From Athripsodes cinereus (lineage: Eukaryota > Arthropoda > Insecta > Trichoptera > Leptoceridae), in the NCBI GenBank assembly GCA_947579605.1, contig OX388305.1, positions 26,239,542 through 26,303,541 on the forward strand: a stretch of 64,000 nucleotides of DNA, in the 5' to 3' direction. The notes under the pieces were generated by a model. It searched no databases. It was not told the origin of the DNA and saw only the letters and a program-made list of their open reading frames with translations. Positions 32,242 through 44,690 of the stretch are shown one piece after another (the first letter of the stretch is position 1; every line of letters starts with the position of its first letter). Position numbers and translations under genes: made by a program.

Positions 32242-33491
32242 TAGGGTTGTGAGCAAACATAAACATGGAGATATTATAGAGGATCAGTTTACTTATTATT
32301 TTGGCTATGGAAGACTTGATTGAAAGTAGCTCAATTATTTCGTTTTTGTGACTCAATGCTTTGTTGAACATCAAAATATACATAGGTTTAGATTATGCAA
32401 ACCATATTACAGTATATCGTGGCTGCATATTCAAAAAGAGGTATGTGCGAAAAACTGTTCATTTGGGCAGTAAAATTGTTGTTTGGACTTTTAATTGGCA
32501 TGTGATAACTGATATTATTAATTAAGTATTGAATTTTAATATTTGATACTAAGAATCATTTTATAAAATGATTATGATGTTATTATAAGCAGTTTATTCT
32601 AGAAATCGTCAAAACATTTATAAATTCACAGACACCTTTTTGAATATGTCACGACGATATAAACCGATATATATACCTATACACTTAAAAAATAAATTAT
32701 TTTCACTAATCAAGTAGAACCTCAAGAAAAACAAAAACTTTCACATCAAATGAGAAGTAGAGGGTAAAGATTTAGAAAATAATATTCTTACACTATTTTA
32801 ATATCTTTTGGTATCTTCCATTACAAGAAACAAATAAATAGTTAGTTTCATCAAAATAACATACTGTATTGCAGTACTTCTCAAAGGATCTTTTGAATGT
32901 AAATTGAATGTACCGCAATGTATTGCAAGATTCTGATACTTTTGGAGATGATGAAACATTTATTTTGAAAACGTTTCTGTTTTGAAAATGGTTGTTTCGA
33001 AAGAAAATTATTTTTTTCCAACAGAAAATTTAATTGTATTTTTACACAGTCAATTTCACACTGCAGCAGCCTATTCATATATATTTTAAGAGCTGATATT
33101 GCATGGCTTGCTCGTGTTCAATATAGTTAATTAATTATAAGCAATAGTTTTTGGTTGGTGGCTTATCAAATATGGAGGGTGAAAAGTAGTATCTTATGTA
33201 TATTTTACTATGTATGAACGACTCAATTTATACCATTCAAAAAAATTACTCACAATCATAGACACATAGTTTGTTTCATACTCATATTTATGTATCAACT
33301 ATACAATACTTTAGTTATTTAATTATTTGAATTAAATGTTTTAAAGTATGAAATTATACTTTTAACACTAATTTTCTAACAGCTGCAAGTGTAAGTGATA
33401 TGTGTGTGAGATGTGAGAAGTATAATTATAATAAACTTGTATGAGATATACTGTATAGAGAAACCAAATAATTTATATCATACCAACAGTG
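32242..33491. other. Unassigned stretch downstream of POFUT1
   Basis: AT-rich. After the TTAA element a frame reads SKHKHGDIIEDQFTYYFGYG then stops (about 32247-32323); it looks protein-like but I do not recognise it. The rest holds no gene I can support; the 3' UTR of POFUT1 lies at its right end. Confidence 0.35.
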
Positions 33492-36400
33492 TCACAGTTC
33501 ATCATGAGAGTTTGTAGCTGAGTGGGCAGGTTTGACAGCTGGAAATGCCCAAAATGATGATGTGAGTCCTTTCACATCTCTTTCTCTTTTGGCAAATGCA
33601 GTGTAAGATGAGACACAGTTACCTATAAAATGATTAGCCATAGCCAGTATAGCAAGGTCCAAGTGTGGATTGTTTTCAGGTAGTCGGTGTACAGTTATTG
33701 CCTGACGTTGAAGAGCTTCAGATATATCCTTAATCATATGGTTACTGTCTGATGCAACAAATATATACTTTATATCCTTATTCATATTCTTTAATAGCCT
33801 CTTCAGTTGCCTGTGGAGATAAAAATATCCAATCAATTGAAAGTATAAGAATATTTCCTTAGCAGTACTTAGTATAAGATATTGTGAGTGTAGTTATTAC
33901 AAACCTGATAATGATGTACTTAGAGGGTAAGCACATATCCTGTGTAATGGCACCATACTCTTGTCTGTAACCAATGCACTGTGGAGCAGCAAATAAAGAT
34001 GGACTTTGACTAACATGCTGACAGGCCCTCACCCAGTCAGGACCATTGCGCAAATGGATACCAATAAATCCACCACTGTTAAAGTTACTTTTAATGAATT
34101 TTTTTGCTTCTTCAGCCATTTTCTCATTCCACTTGAGATATTTGTGCAAAATTCTATTTTCTTCTTGAACTGGGAATGTTGCAGGAGCTCCTAATAATAT
34201 AAAATACATTGTGTGAATAAAAATCAATCAATTTAGCCTATAGTTTGTAATTAACAGGATTAAAACCAAAATTAACTTACCTGTAAATGCAAGAACTGGC
34301 CACTTCTGTGCGGGATATTTAGCTTTCCATTGCTCCGTCATATTTCCATGATTAACATCATAATGTAAAGGAGCATAAAATTCAGATCCCACAAAATCAA
34401 TACCAAATGTATCCCAAAATGGCCCAAAGGGATTCCCTTCCTTTGGATTACAACTTTTGACACCATTTGTCCCTCTGACAACATAACAGAATGCTATTCT
34501 ATTCTTCTTTGGCCAAATCTGATCAGCTATTTGTTTCATAAAGTTATTCATAGTGATAACACGATGATATTCGTTGAGTGATTCCACAGCAAAGTATGTG
34601 TCGAATGGCACTTGTATAGATTTAGTTTCACCCAAGCGATATTCCACCCAGTGAGGCAATACTAAGGTTCTGTTTAGTCCATGAGAAAACGATAAAGCCC
34701 CGAGAAAGTGGTCGGCCTGGTTACCAAATCTACCTAAAAATAAAAGTATTTCTTAGCTTCAAATATCATCATCATCATATCATCAGAAACTTCAAAACTA
34801 GAATAAGAGAACACCAACTCTGTCTCGGCAATAATAATTTCTCACAACTTGCAGAGCATATTATTATTGAATCGAATCATACATTTGATAAAAATAACCA
34901 TAGTTTTAAACATACTACAGTTAATAATTATTTTAAATTATCTTCCTTAGAAATACAGTACTAGATATCAACAAAAACTTAAATTCCAATGTAAATATAA
35001 TTAATAAAATAATAGCCCCTTTAAGGCGACCGGTGTGGCGCGGAGGCTAACGCACTTGCCTTTGAGTCACGAGGTCCCGGGTTCGATTCCCGGCCAGGGC
35101 AAAATGAAGAATGACCTTTTTCAGATTGTCCTGGGTCTGGGTGTTACATGTATATGTGTTTACATAGTGCATTGTATATGTGTATCGCTGTGTTAGTACC
35201 CATAATACAAGATTCATATCTTAGTTTGGGACTAGCTCGGTCTGTGTGAATTGTCTATACGTGTTATGTTATGTTAAATCCCCATTATTATCTCTATTCA
35301 GTAATACGCCAACACCAGCTGTATGATTCATTGTCTTTTCTATGTATAAGTATCTATTGTTATTGTTATTTTACTCATAGTTCTATCTTTGTAAGTCAGT
35401 CTTGAAGCTCGTCAATGCTGCAAGTGCACTGAAATCGCGATAGCGTAATTTAAATTAATGTAACGCAAATAAACATAGTAATCAAGTTTAAATATTTTAT
35501 TTAAAAATGTCTAAAAATTGTTACATAGTTAATTCCTCTAAAATAAGTGAAATTCAAATATCATCTTTAGTGCTAGCAATATTCATACTACCCTATTACC
35601 CTTGATATCAACACTGCTAATACTAAATAGATAGTATAATATATTAAGTCAATATTCTGAGGAATCCCCAAATATCATCTTTAGTGCTAGCAATATTCAT
35701 ATTACCCTATTACCCTTGATATCAACACTGCTAATACTAAATAGATAGTATAATATATTAAGTCAATATTCTGAGGAATCCCCAAATATCATCTTTAGTG
35801 CTAGCAATATTCATATTACCCTATTACCCTTGATATCAACACTGCTAATACTAAATAGATAGTATAATATATTAAGTCAATATTCTGAGGAATCCCCAAA
35901 TATCATCTTTAGTGCTAGCAATATTCATATTACCCTATTACCCTTGATATCAACACTGCTAATACTAAATAGATAATATAATATATTAAGTCAATATTCT
36001 GAGGAATCCCCAAATATCATCTTTAGTGCTAGCAATATTCATATTACCCTATTACCCTTGATATCAACACTGCTAATACTAAATAGATAGTATAATATAT
36101 TAAGTCAATATTCTGAGGAATCCCCAAATATCATCTTTAGTGCTAGGAATATTCATATTACCCTATTACCCTTGATATCAACACTGCTAATACTAAATAG
36201 ATAGTATAATATATTAAGTCAATATTCTGAGGAATCCCCAAATATTTTAAGATGCTTTGACAATAATCCCATTTAATATTTATTAAAAGTATTTTTTTTA
36301 TTATTATTATTTAGGATTTCCACCCAGTTTTGAGTGATTTTGCTAATAAAAAGTAAAGCACTGTATTATTTAACTAAGTTTTTTTGTTATACTTAAAGTC

Positions 36401-37803
36401 ACATTTTCAACTAGTATTTTTGTGTGCGAAGGAAAAAAAGGATAGGAAAAAATAAAATTTAATAGCTGTTTATCACTAAATATTGGTCAAATGCATCGTG
36501 GAATAAAAGGATGAGTGAATATTTGCACGTTAGATACTACATTTCAATGTAAAACAAAGCTTATATTTAGAATATAGGACCGACATACAGATTTTGTTTG
36601 GCTCTCTGTAAAGTAGTGTTTTTCGATTCATCCCCTTTTTCCTCTCACACACAGATTTGGTCATCTTTAAAAACTGAGTGTACGTATATTCCGTATAATA
36701 CCCTGCCACAGGTTGTAACAATATTGCAATAAGGACCAAAAATTTAATAAAATCATGGAAACCATGAGAAGTACATTGTAGTACACTAATTGAATTAAGA
36801 TTTGAATACTGTAAATTTTATTAACTAATTATTTATTTAACAAATCCTTTTACTAAGTAAGAAATTATGGCCAAACTGATATTTTAACATGACTGCGGAA
36901 TGTCAACATCCCAAATTTCACAAGACATTGGTAAATTGGAAGAAATAACCTCATTAATCTTGGCCTATTATGAAAAGTGTTCTTAAGGAGGGACATAATA
37001 CAGATAAATATCTATCAAGTGGTGACTCGGAATCTTTGGGTATCAAAGCAACTTCATATGTTCTTCTAGAAACTAGATGGTCTTATACCATTGGATACAA
37101 TGTCGATTGACACCTATCAATACACAACTTAAGACTTATTTCTCGATTAACACCTCTGAATTGGGGATTTTCCATGCCTGTCTAGGACTTCCCAAGGCTT
37201 TTAGAATAGATAGAATTATGAGCATCATTGTCAAAAAGGTATGGGATTGTTTTTCGGGGATAATTTTAAGTAAAATATAACTAAAGGTGAGTTTATTGGT
37301 AAGCAAACCCCTAAAGAGCGCTAATACTAGATCATAAGCTGTAAAGTGTTGTCCCTAGTCGTAAGAGTTTCAGTAGATTGAATGAATATTGTAGTGCAAG
37401 TATCTCCTCCAAGGGACATTAATGGTTTTATAATAATGGGGAGATTTTTTTGGGGGAGCCCTCGGAGCATATTCTGAACACTCCCTCGGTAAAAAAAAAT
37501 GTTTCATTCAGTCTGAATGATATAGGAGCTTTGCTTTTGAAATATCCACGGAAAATCCTTAATTATACAATTAGTAACTTTAACATCACTGCTTCCGTCT
37601 TCATAGGAAGGAAATTTTAAGTTAAAAGTATCATGGAATCATGACTTGTAGTAATTAAACACCCATTCATAAAAGTATGTAAAATATATTTTACCCATGC
37701 AAGGACAATAAACGACATATCCATCTGGATCCACATCATTACAATTCAGAGGAGAAAATATTGAAAATAAAATGGAAATACACAACGAACCCGGCAACCG
37801 CAT
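33492..37803 (-). CDS. POFUT1: GDP-fucose protein O-fucosyltransferase 1 (four coding exons)
   Basis: Adds O-linked fucose to Ser/Thr in EGF repeats (Notch and others) in the endoplasmic reticulum, using GDP-fucose (GT65 family, EC 2.4.1.221). Coding exons on the minus strand: 37803-37695 (ATG, signal peptide [17 protein letters not shown], then YVVYCPCM), 34733-34281 ([28 protein letters not shown]), 34190-33905 ([23 protein letters not shown]) and 33810-33492 ([29 protein letters not shown]). All junctions keep frame and have GT-AG borders; the joined CDS is 1167 nt, 388 residues plus stop, the usual length. It ends HDEL, an ER-retention signal as in other animal POFUT1 proteins (human RDEF). 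The Arg of HLRNGPDW corresponds to the catalytic-site arginine. Looks functional; single copy here. Confidence 0.95.
35026..35280 (+). mobile_element. tRNA-derived SINE
   Basis: Head with pol III promoter: GTGGCGCGGAGGCTAACGCA (A-box region) and GGTTCGATTCC (B box, 35080-35090) closing a T arm CCCGGGTTCGATTCCCGG. After about 75 bp an unrelated body follows to about 35280 (GTTATGTTATGTT). The anticodon region does not fold as a functional tRNA and it continues into the body, so it is a SINE. Confidence 0.75.
35556..36243. repeat. 114-bp tandem array, six copies
   Basis: Starts of AAATATCATCTTTAGTGCTA at 35556, 35670, 35784 and on, exactly 114 bp apart; only a few substitutions between units. 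Lies in POFUT1 intron 1. Near-identity suggests recent expansion. Confidence 0.95.
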
Positions 37804-38290
37804 TCTCTAACTCAGATATTTTGAGTTTTGTTTTGCTTTTGATAGTTCAAAAATTCACAGAAAGTAGAAACCGAAGAGTAGATAGTAGATACAGAAAATA
37901 AATCAAGGAGTCACCGTAGTGATCCGACTGTTTTTAACGAGTCAAAAATCCAAGGATTGAAATAAATTTTTGCGTTTGTTTAATGAAAACAATATTATAT
38001 TTACTAAAAATTATATTACCTACACTATATTTTTTTTGTGAATCACATAGATAGAATAGAGGTTATATTAAACATTAATGATGTTTTTTTTTCTAATGTC
38101 GGAAGGGTCGTTCACATTTGTTCACTCCGGATGATCCTTTTTTTTTTTATATCATATAATTCACATTAAATACAATTATAAAGTCGCGCCAAATCCATTA
38201 CAAGATTTGTCGGCGCGTTCATTTTCATAATAACAATATATACATAAATAATTTAAACCTAACCAAAAGCAGCAAAACATATACTTAATA
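37804..38290. other. POFUT1 upstream region
   Basis: 5' flank of POFUT1 and its presumed promoter (no clear TATA box or initiator picked out), followed by AT-rich DNA and a poly-T run at about 38138. No gene. Confidence 0.4.
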
Positions 38291-38460
38291 ACTATAGTAC
38301 AATTTCAATTATATACAAATCCACATTTCAGGAGCCATTCCTTGACAAGTCTTTTTGTTGCAATCTTGCTACCACATTTCTTAATAGATGTCGGCATCAT
38401 ATTAAGCAATTTAGGCACATTATATTCTAAAGTTCTCTTACTGTATTTATTATCGAGTTC

Positions 38461-38640
38461 GTCGGTAGCCTGGAGGTAGAGTCTCGGCCTTGTGAACAAG
38501 GGGTCCGGGGTTCGATCCCAGGTGCCGGCAAACTCCCCTTTCACGACACAAGCTTTTAGCTTACTATGAAAGGTGTATAAGGTTGTATTTGGGTTTATAA
38601 CAAAAACCCAGATATATCTTTTAAAAAAAATAAAAATATT
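38461..38640 (+). mobile_element. tRNA-derived SINE (second family)
   Basis: tRNA-like head 38461-38530: GTCGGTAGCCTGGAGGTAGA, GGTTCGATCCC (B box, 38509-38519), ending GGTGCCGGC that pairs with the 5' end. Then a body and an A-rich tail (TTTTAAAAAAAATAAAAATA). It interrupts the LINE frame, so it is an insertion, not a tRNA gene. Confidence 0.75.
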
Positions 38641-38667
38641 ATATTTTGGTACCAATTATCCCTCATA

Positions 38668-38946
38668 GACCATTAAAGGTCACGTGGTTTTGTCTATGGA
38701 TTTGCTTTTGCTTGGGGGGCAAACACAGAATTCCATACAAAACAATCAGATTGCGCGGATGTTATGCCATAAGAGAAAAAAAAGAAAGTCAGACGACAAA
38801 ATAATAACAAAATCGACACTGACAATTTTTTTTTATTATTAGGTATTCTTTAGGCGTTCCACCTAATATTACACCGTAATCGTCTGTTGTGCTGGGATGC
38901 CTGATGCCCCTCAATGATTTTTCTGTGACGTCATCCTTTAATGGTC
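38668..38946. mobile_element. 279-bp MITE, TA target
   Basis: GACCATTAAAGGTCACGT at the left, ACGTCATCCTTTAATGGTC at the right, TA on both sides (38666-38667; 38947-38948). Removing it and one TA rejoins the LINE flank. Tc1/mariner-type non-autonomous element. Confidence 0.75.
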
Positions 38947-39779
38947 TATTCGATCTGAATCTAGTATGATGAGCGTGTCGCGGTCTTGTTTTATATTCAT
39001 CCTTCAAAAACTGGTCAAGGACTATCCTTTGCCAAAACAAGCCTTTAGCAGACAAAATATTCAATTTTTTAAAGTACAATGAAATATTATTACGCGCCGC
39101 GGTACATATATTTTTACTAACAATTAATCTTAATATCGATTTTTGTGCGAGCATTACCCTTTTTAAATTAGTATTAGTACAGTTACCCCAGCTACTAATA
39201 TCATACCTAATCAAAGATTCTGCCAGAGACTTGTATATTAATTTGAGTGTGGATCTAGGTACGAAGTACTTAATTCTATATAACCTACCAGTAATGGATC
39301 TTAAACGCTTACAAATTTTATTTACATGAAGATCCCATTTGGATGGTGTTATGCAAAAATGTGTTAACCCACCAAATTAAAAAAATGAGTTAGTGTCAGA
39401 ATCCTAGCCCAAAAGTGATATTCTTGTATTGAAAAAATAGTGTAAGCAGCTTAAACTTAAACAAACTCTGTAATACCTCCATGTGTTAACCAAAAACTAT
39501 GAAATTGGACTAAAAATAATGTAATATTGCTTTAAGATGCTTGAAGTATTGTTGCAAATTGAGATCAATATGTTAACCCGCGTGACACATTATGGCAATA
39601 TTATGATTTTTTTTTTTTACTCATGTAAATAAATTGCAACAATGTGTTAACCCGCATGACACATTATGACAATCTTGTGATTTTTTATTCACTCTTGTAA
39701 ATAATATCATGGCCACACTAAAGATATTGGCCTGCGTACTAAAACCATTTCCGGTTGCGAAAGATCGCAAGTGGTGCGG

Positions 39780-42199
39780 TTAAGTTTTGGTGCTTGACGG
39801 TTACTGTTGATTATGGTGCTGTAGTTTCAATTAGTTTATCTACTGTTTGTAGAATTTATACTTAATGAATCTACCTTATTTCGATCTTACCAGGTTATAG
39901 AGTGATCGTTTTTGTTTGGTGAACGTTAAAATTTATTTTATATGTAAAAACAAGTGTATTTAACATGAAAAAAGTGTTTGACGCTTCTCCGTATGAAATA
40001 ATGGCGTGATTGTGTGTTACATTTTATAGGTTGCGCGCATGTGATTTATGTACCTAATTAATGGGACAGCAAAGTGTAAAACTGACTATTATACTAATTC
40101 CGTGTTTTAAAAATGTCTGAAAGTAGTATTCGCAAGTTTACAGAGAGCTATCACAATCTTAAAGAATCTCACTTAAACCTTTTGAAATGTTCTTCGAAAG
40201 TGAGAGTTGATTATATAAATTTATTATGGTGAAAATATTTAGTAATCTTGGATTTTCATACTTCATTGTGTACTTTCATTTTGAATTTCAGCATTAAGGA
40301 TATTGTTAATGACTCAAGATTCGGTTATTAACATGACATAACCTATATAAACAATCTGATGATGGCTTAGTCAAATAAATTTTTTTAACTGTTAGTAGTA
40401 CACTGCGATAATAATTGAGACTACTGAAATATCCCTAGCCAATAACTTCAAATACTCCAGATGATCTCCTCCAAGAAGAGCCATCAACTTATACATGAAA
40501 TAAAATAATATTCAATTTACATATGGCACAAAGTATAACTTGTTTGATTCGCGCATCATTCCAATTCTTCCAAAAGGCATTCATGGTATCTACATATTAA
40601 GGTTCAAGAACATAAGAAATTTTGTTTTGAAAATATTTAAGAATATCATTTAGGAATATTGAGGAATCAATAGTAGAAAGAAACACTTGTCTCAAATTAC
40701 ATAACAATACAACATGTTCAATTCTATGTATTTCCAGTCCTAAATAAGAGCGTAATGCTCTCTGTTTCGAAATAGATTATAGATGTAGAATTTTATATAT
40801 TATAATAACATTTTACATCTTAAATTCAACAATGAGGTTTGCCACCCATTCTGAATGTTTTATTGTTGGCAGGGAGAGGACAGCTTGTGTGTTTATTACA
40901 TGCTGCTGGTCTGCTGACTACCCCACTTGTGGGATACGCCGTGATGGTATATAGTAGAAGTATAATAACTTCGCACTTACATAACATTTTTTCTTTTTCA
41001 GGCAAGGCACCAGACACCGAGTGTAATTATGGAGTAACATAACATTTAGACGAGTTGAAAAATATTATGCTTGGAGAAAAATAAAACTTATCCAAAACTA
41101 AAGCCTAGGCAAAATTAAGTACTAGGTTAATGATAACTTGGAATGTCTTCGTTGATTGTATTTGTATATTATACTTATACCAAAAGTTGAAATTTTATCA
41201 GTCTTTGAATAGCTCACCGAAGTTTATATATTGTATATATATTTTTCATTTCATTTCATTTAAGCATTCATAGTACTATTGTTTTGTACTATATATTTTA
41301 TAGTTATGTATATTGTACTATATTGTATCGTAGAAAATTTTTAAAATAGTTTTACAATATTCTTCATGTTGTATGTAATTTTGGTATGTTTTCATAATTT
41401 GATTTGTTGACTAATAAATACTGTATGTTGTAGTTTTATTGATATGTTAATTTACTCATGTTTTGATTTTTTCAGATCGCACCTAGCTATGTTAATATTC
41501 TATTTTCAATAAACATATTTACCATCACATGACTTCTCTTTTTTATTGAACCCAACATTTACAAAAATCACATTGTAAGGAATAAGAATCAAATATAACT
41601 ATTTTGAATTCTGATATATCATTAATATTTCAATAGTTCATTTTAGGATTATGGAAAAACTATTGAATGCTGGATGTCGCAAGTTCAAAACTTATCTTGA
41701 TTATTTCTATTTTAAATCATATTTTTGGTTATGAAAAGAGCCAAGGTATTTTTTTTACTACCCAATAAGAACTTTAAAATATAAGGCAATTTGTTTTAAC
41801 AAAGATTTACAAAGAAGTAGTTCTGTCTTCAGGTTTTTCTCGCTTTATCTTGGTTGGTATGATTCATATATAATATATTAATAAAATATAGGCATGCTGC
41901 TTAGAATCATATTTTAAAATAATTTACTCTACTAGAGGAGTGAATAATTTAAAAATTACGGTACTAGGGACAGATTTGAACTACAAAATGCCACTTCCGG
42001 TTTGAGTACATTAATACACCGCACTACTCTCGTAAGTAGATATTTCAGTATGCAGGCCATTTATCTAGTGTGGCCATGAAATAATATTGCAACAATGTGG
42101 CAACCCTCTTGACATATTGTTTTAGTCTATGAACTCGCGTTTGCCGCCTTTTTTATCTCTTATCTTATGTCAAAAAATATTTGCAACAGTGTTTTGTGA
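39780..42199. other. Left arm of transposon copy 3, no gene
   Basis: AT-rich; the only recognisable feature is the R1 repeat at 40826-40978. The region is long for a promoter arm and may hold further decayed insertions. Confidence 0.4.
40826..40978 (+). repeat. Interspersed repeat R1, nearly complete copy
   Basis: TTCAACAATGAGGTTTGCCA, CAGCTTGTGTGTTTATTACA, then CTGACTACCCCACTTGTGGG and GCCGTGATGGTATATAGTAG. Best copy for defining the family along with 56705-56950. Confidence 0.75.
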
Positions 42200-42311
42200 A
42201 CGATTGTTGCCGGTGTATTAATTGCAAAATTAACTGTATAAAAAAGCATTATTGAGAACACGATTTTGCCTGAAAGATATATTATTACAATTAACTCGAA
42301 ATATTCAAAAG

Positions 42312-42523
42312 GTAGGTATGTACCATTTTTTTTACTCATTTTGTATTAGAATGTATGATTTCTTGCAAACCTTGATTTATGGCAGTTTTACTGTGACTAT
42401 GAGTATAATAATACTAAATTATCAATTATTAGGCTACTCAATGTATAGAAAACATTGATTAAGTGATTCCATATTTTATTTATATTGATCATACAGTCCT
42501 AACATTACAATTTTTAGTTTCAG
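42312..42523 (+). other. Putative 5'-UTR intron of transposase copy 3
   Basis: Donor AAAAG|GTAGGTATG at 42312, acceptor TTAGTTTCAG at 42523, 13 bases before the ATG at 42537. Confidence 0.55.
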
Positions 42524-42536
42524 CATAGCATTCAAT

Positions 42537-44690
42537 ATGACCACTAACCGTGGACGTGTAATGGTCGAGATGGTAAAGGAAATATTAAAAAATCAGAAAG
42601 AAGATGTAAATGTGACATCGTCACCCATTTTAATCAACGAATTAGAAGACAATGGAGAATATGAATGCTATTTGTGTCCAGAGACAGGTTTATTTATTAA
42701 TTTCCCTAACACAGAAGCTAATCCGACAGAATACATAACTGCAACAAATTTGTCTTTGGAATCTTATATATCCGATTGTAATTCCTCTGGCAGTGAGTAT
42801 TTGCCAAGTCATTCGAGCTCTGAGAGTGATTTTGGAAACGTTACAAACAATTCTTTAGTGGAAAATATTATTTCTGTGTATGAACAAACCTCAGAGGTCG
42901 TGACTAATAATGTTAATATTATTAATACAGGAAGACCCAAACGAGGACGAAAACTTAAAGTGCCTGGCCAGTCCCGTTCTGAAAGGAAACTACGCTGTAA
43001 CACAAACAATGATTACATAAATACTACAGGAAAACATATTTTGCCTAGAGTGTTTAGAATTTTTTTTCAATGCAACTGTCCTAAAAAATGTACAGAGAAA
43101 GTGAGTTCCGAAGAACGAGGGAAAATATTCGACAAATATTGATCTCTTGGCACTTTTGAAAGCCGGTGCACATATATATGCAATTTTGTAAAGGTGAAAA
43201 GGGTGGCCCGACACTATGTCAGCACTTTAAATCCAAAGAAAAATAAACGATCCTATACAAGAAAATATTTTGTTAATGAGATTGAAGTATGTAAGAAAAC
43301 TCTGCTATCCACGCTAAATATTAGTCAATCGCGCATTGATGTAGCCCTTAAAAAAATGCACATGGATTCAGAAAAAATCTTGGATTAGAGAGGAAAGTTG
43401 TCTGGAGGTAAGTCTCAGTTAAATGAAAAGACTAAAAGCGATGTTATGGAATTTATTTCATCATTTCCTAAATACATGTCGCATTATTTCAGAAATAAAA
43501 CTTCTGCCGTATTTTTAAGTCTGGATTTAAACATACAAAAAGTTTTTGATATTTTTATTGATAAATATGGATCAGTACTGAGTTTTTCTGCATTTAAAAA
43601 AATATTTTACAAGAATTTTAATTTACGATTTAAGCCTCCTAAAAAAGATACCTACCTGCAAAATATGTGATAAGTTTGCTGCAGATAAAATAAGTTTTTC
43701 TGGGGAAGATTTAATAAGAATACAAATTGAACATCAACGACACTTACAATTTGCAGAAAAACTTCGAAATCAATTAAAGTCTGACTTGAAGATGGCAAAG
43801 GATGACGCTTCTTTAGAAGTTATAACATTTGATATGCAAAAGACACTTTCATTGCCAAAATTACCGACAAATATAGTTTACTACAAACGGCAACTCAATT
43901 TTTATAATTTGGGGATTCATGTCGGAAGTACATCCCAAGGTATTTTTAACGTCTGGCTAGAACATGAAGCTGGGCGTGGAACGCAAGAAATTAGTTCATG
44001 CCTAAGAAACTACATCAATCACCATATTATCACTCAGAGGAAATTAATTTTGTGGTCAGATTCCTGCGGTGGACAGAACCGTAGCATTAAAACAGTTTTA
44101 ATGCTTATGCATACACTTCAAAATCATCCAACTTTAGAAGAAATAACTTTAAGATTTTTGCAAAGCGGTCACAGTTACTTGCCAAATGACTCTGAATTTG
44201 GTGATATGGAAAAGCTCCTGAAAAATGTTGAACGAGTATACACTGATCAAGAATATATTAATATTATGAGAAATTGCAGAAGAAAGAATAAATTCATTGT
44301 GAATAGGATAAAATCTGAAGACATATTTTCTGTGTAACCTTTACAAAAAATTATTACAAATCGAAAACTAGACATTAATAAACAAAAGGTTTCTTGGTTA
44401 AAAACTCACGAAATTAATATGAGAAAGGATAACCCTAATGTCTTGTATATGAAGACAAATCTAGATGATAATGGGCAAACTGTTGATCTTAAGAAATTAA
44501 GAAGAGGAAGAAACAGGGATTTTAAAGATGTAGAACTCTCTTTATTGTGGCCAGAAGGAAAGCCTTTGTCAGTAGAAAAACTTTAAAGATCTTAAGGAAA
44601 TTTTAGAGCTCGTACCCAAAGATGTAAACAGTTTTTATAATTTTCTAGACTCTGTACTGAAAACTTTATTGACGATATAGATGGATTCGG
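42537..44690 (+). pseudogene. DUF7869/Sola-like transposase, copy 3, multiply broken
   Basis: MTTNRGRVMVEMVKEILK start, acidic/Ser-rich region, then a basic segment (GRPKRGRKLKVPG) and FFQCNCPKKCTEKVS (Cys cluster). In-frame TGA at about 43141; KVKRVARHY...KKNKRSYTRKYFVNEIEVC follows in the next open piece (43194-43388), another stop at 43386-43388, then LSGGKSQLNEKTKSDVMEFI to 43670. A frameshift near 43650 (PPKKDTCKICDKF continues in a new frame) leads to VITFDMQKTLSLPKLPTNIV (about 43807), LILWSDSCGGQNRS (about 44045) and RFLQSGHSYLPNDSEFGDME (about 44151); stop at 44337. The C-terminal KDLKEILELVPKDVNSFYNF is still visible out of frame (about 44585). Clearly inactive; most like copy 1 in its core. 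Confidence 0.8.

Larger units (their letters stand above)
34734..37694 (-). other. POFUT1 intron 1 (2.96 kb)
   Basis: Bounded by donor GTAAAA (37694-37689) and acceptor TTTTTAG (34740-34734). Holds a tRNA-derived SINE, a six-copy 114-bp tandem array and otherwise unremarkable AT-rich DNA; short frames at 36530-36739 and 37077-37280 are unsupported. Confidence 0.8.

Noticed and set aside
35026..35100. tRNA gene-like sequence with A and B boxes
   Set aside because: Continues into a SINE body and the anticodon arm does not fold properly; treated as a SINE head.
35556..36243. CRISPR-like array
   Set aside because: Units are directly adjacent and identical throughout; no unique spacers, and the setting is a eukaryotic intron.
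38461..38530. tRNA-like sequence
   Set aside because: It interrupts a LINE frame and has a body and A-rich tail, so it is a SINE insertion and not a tRNA gene.
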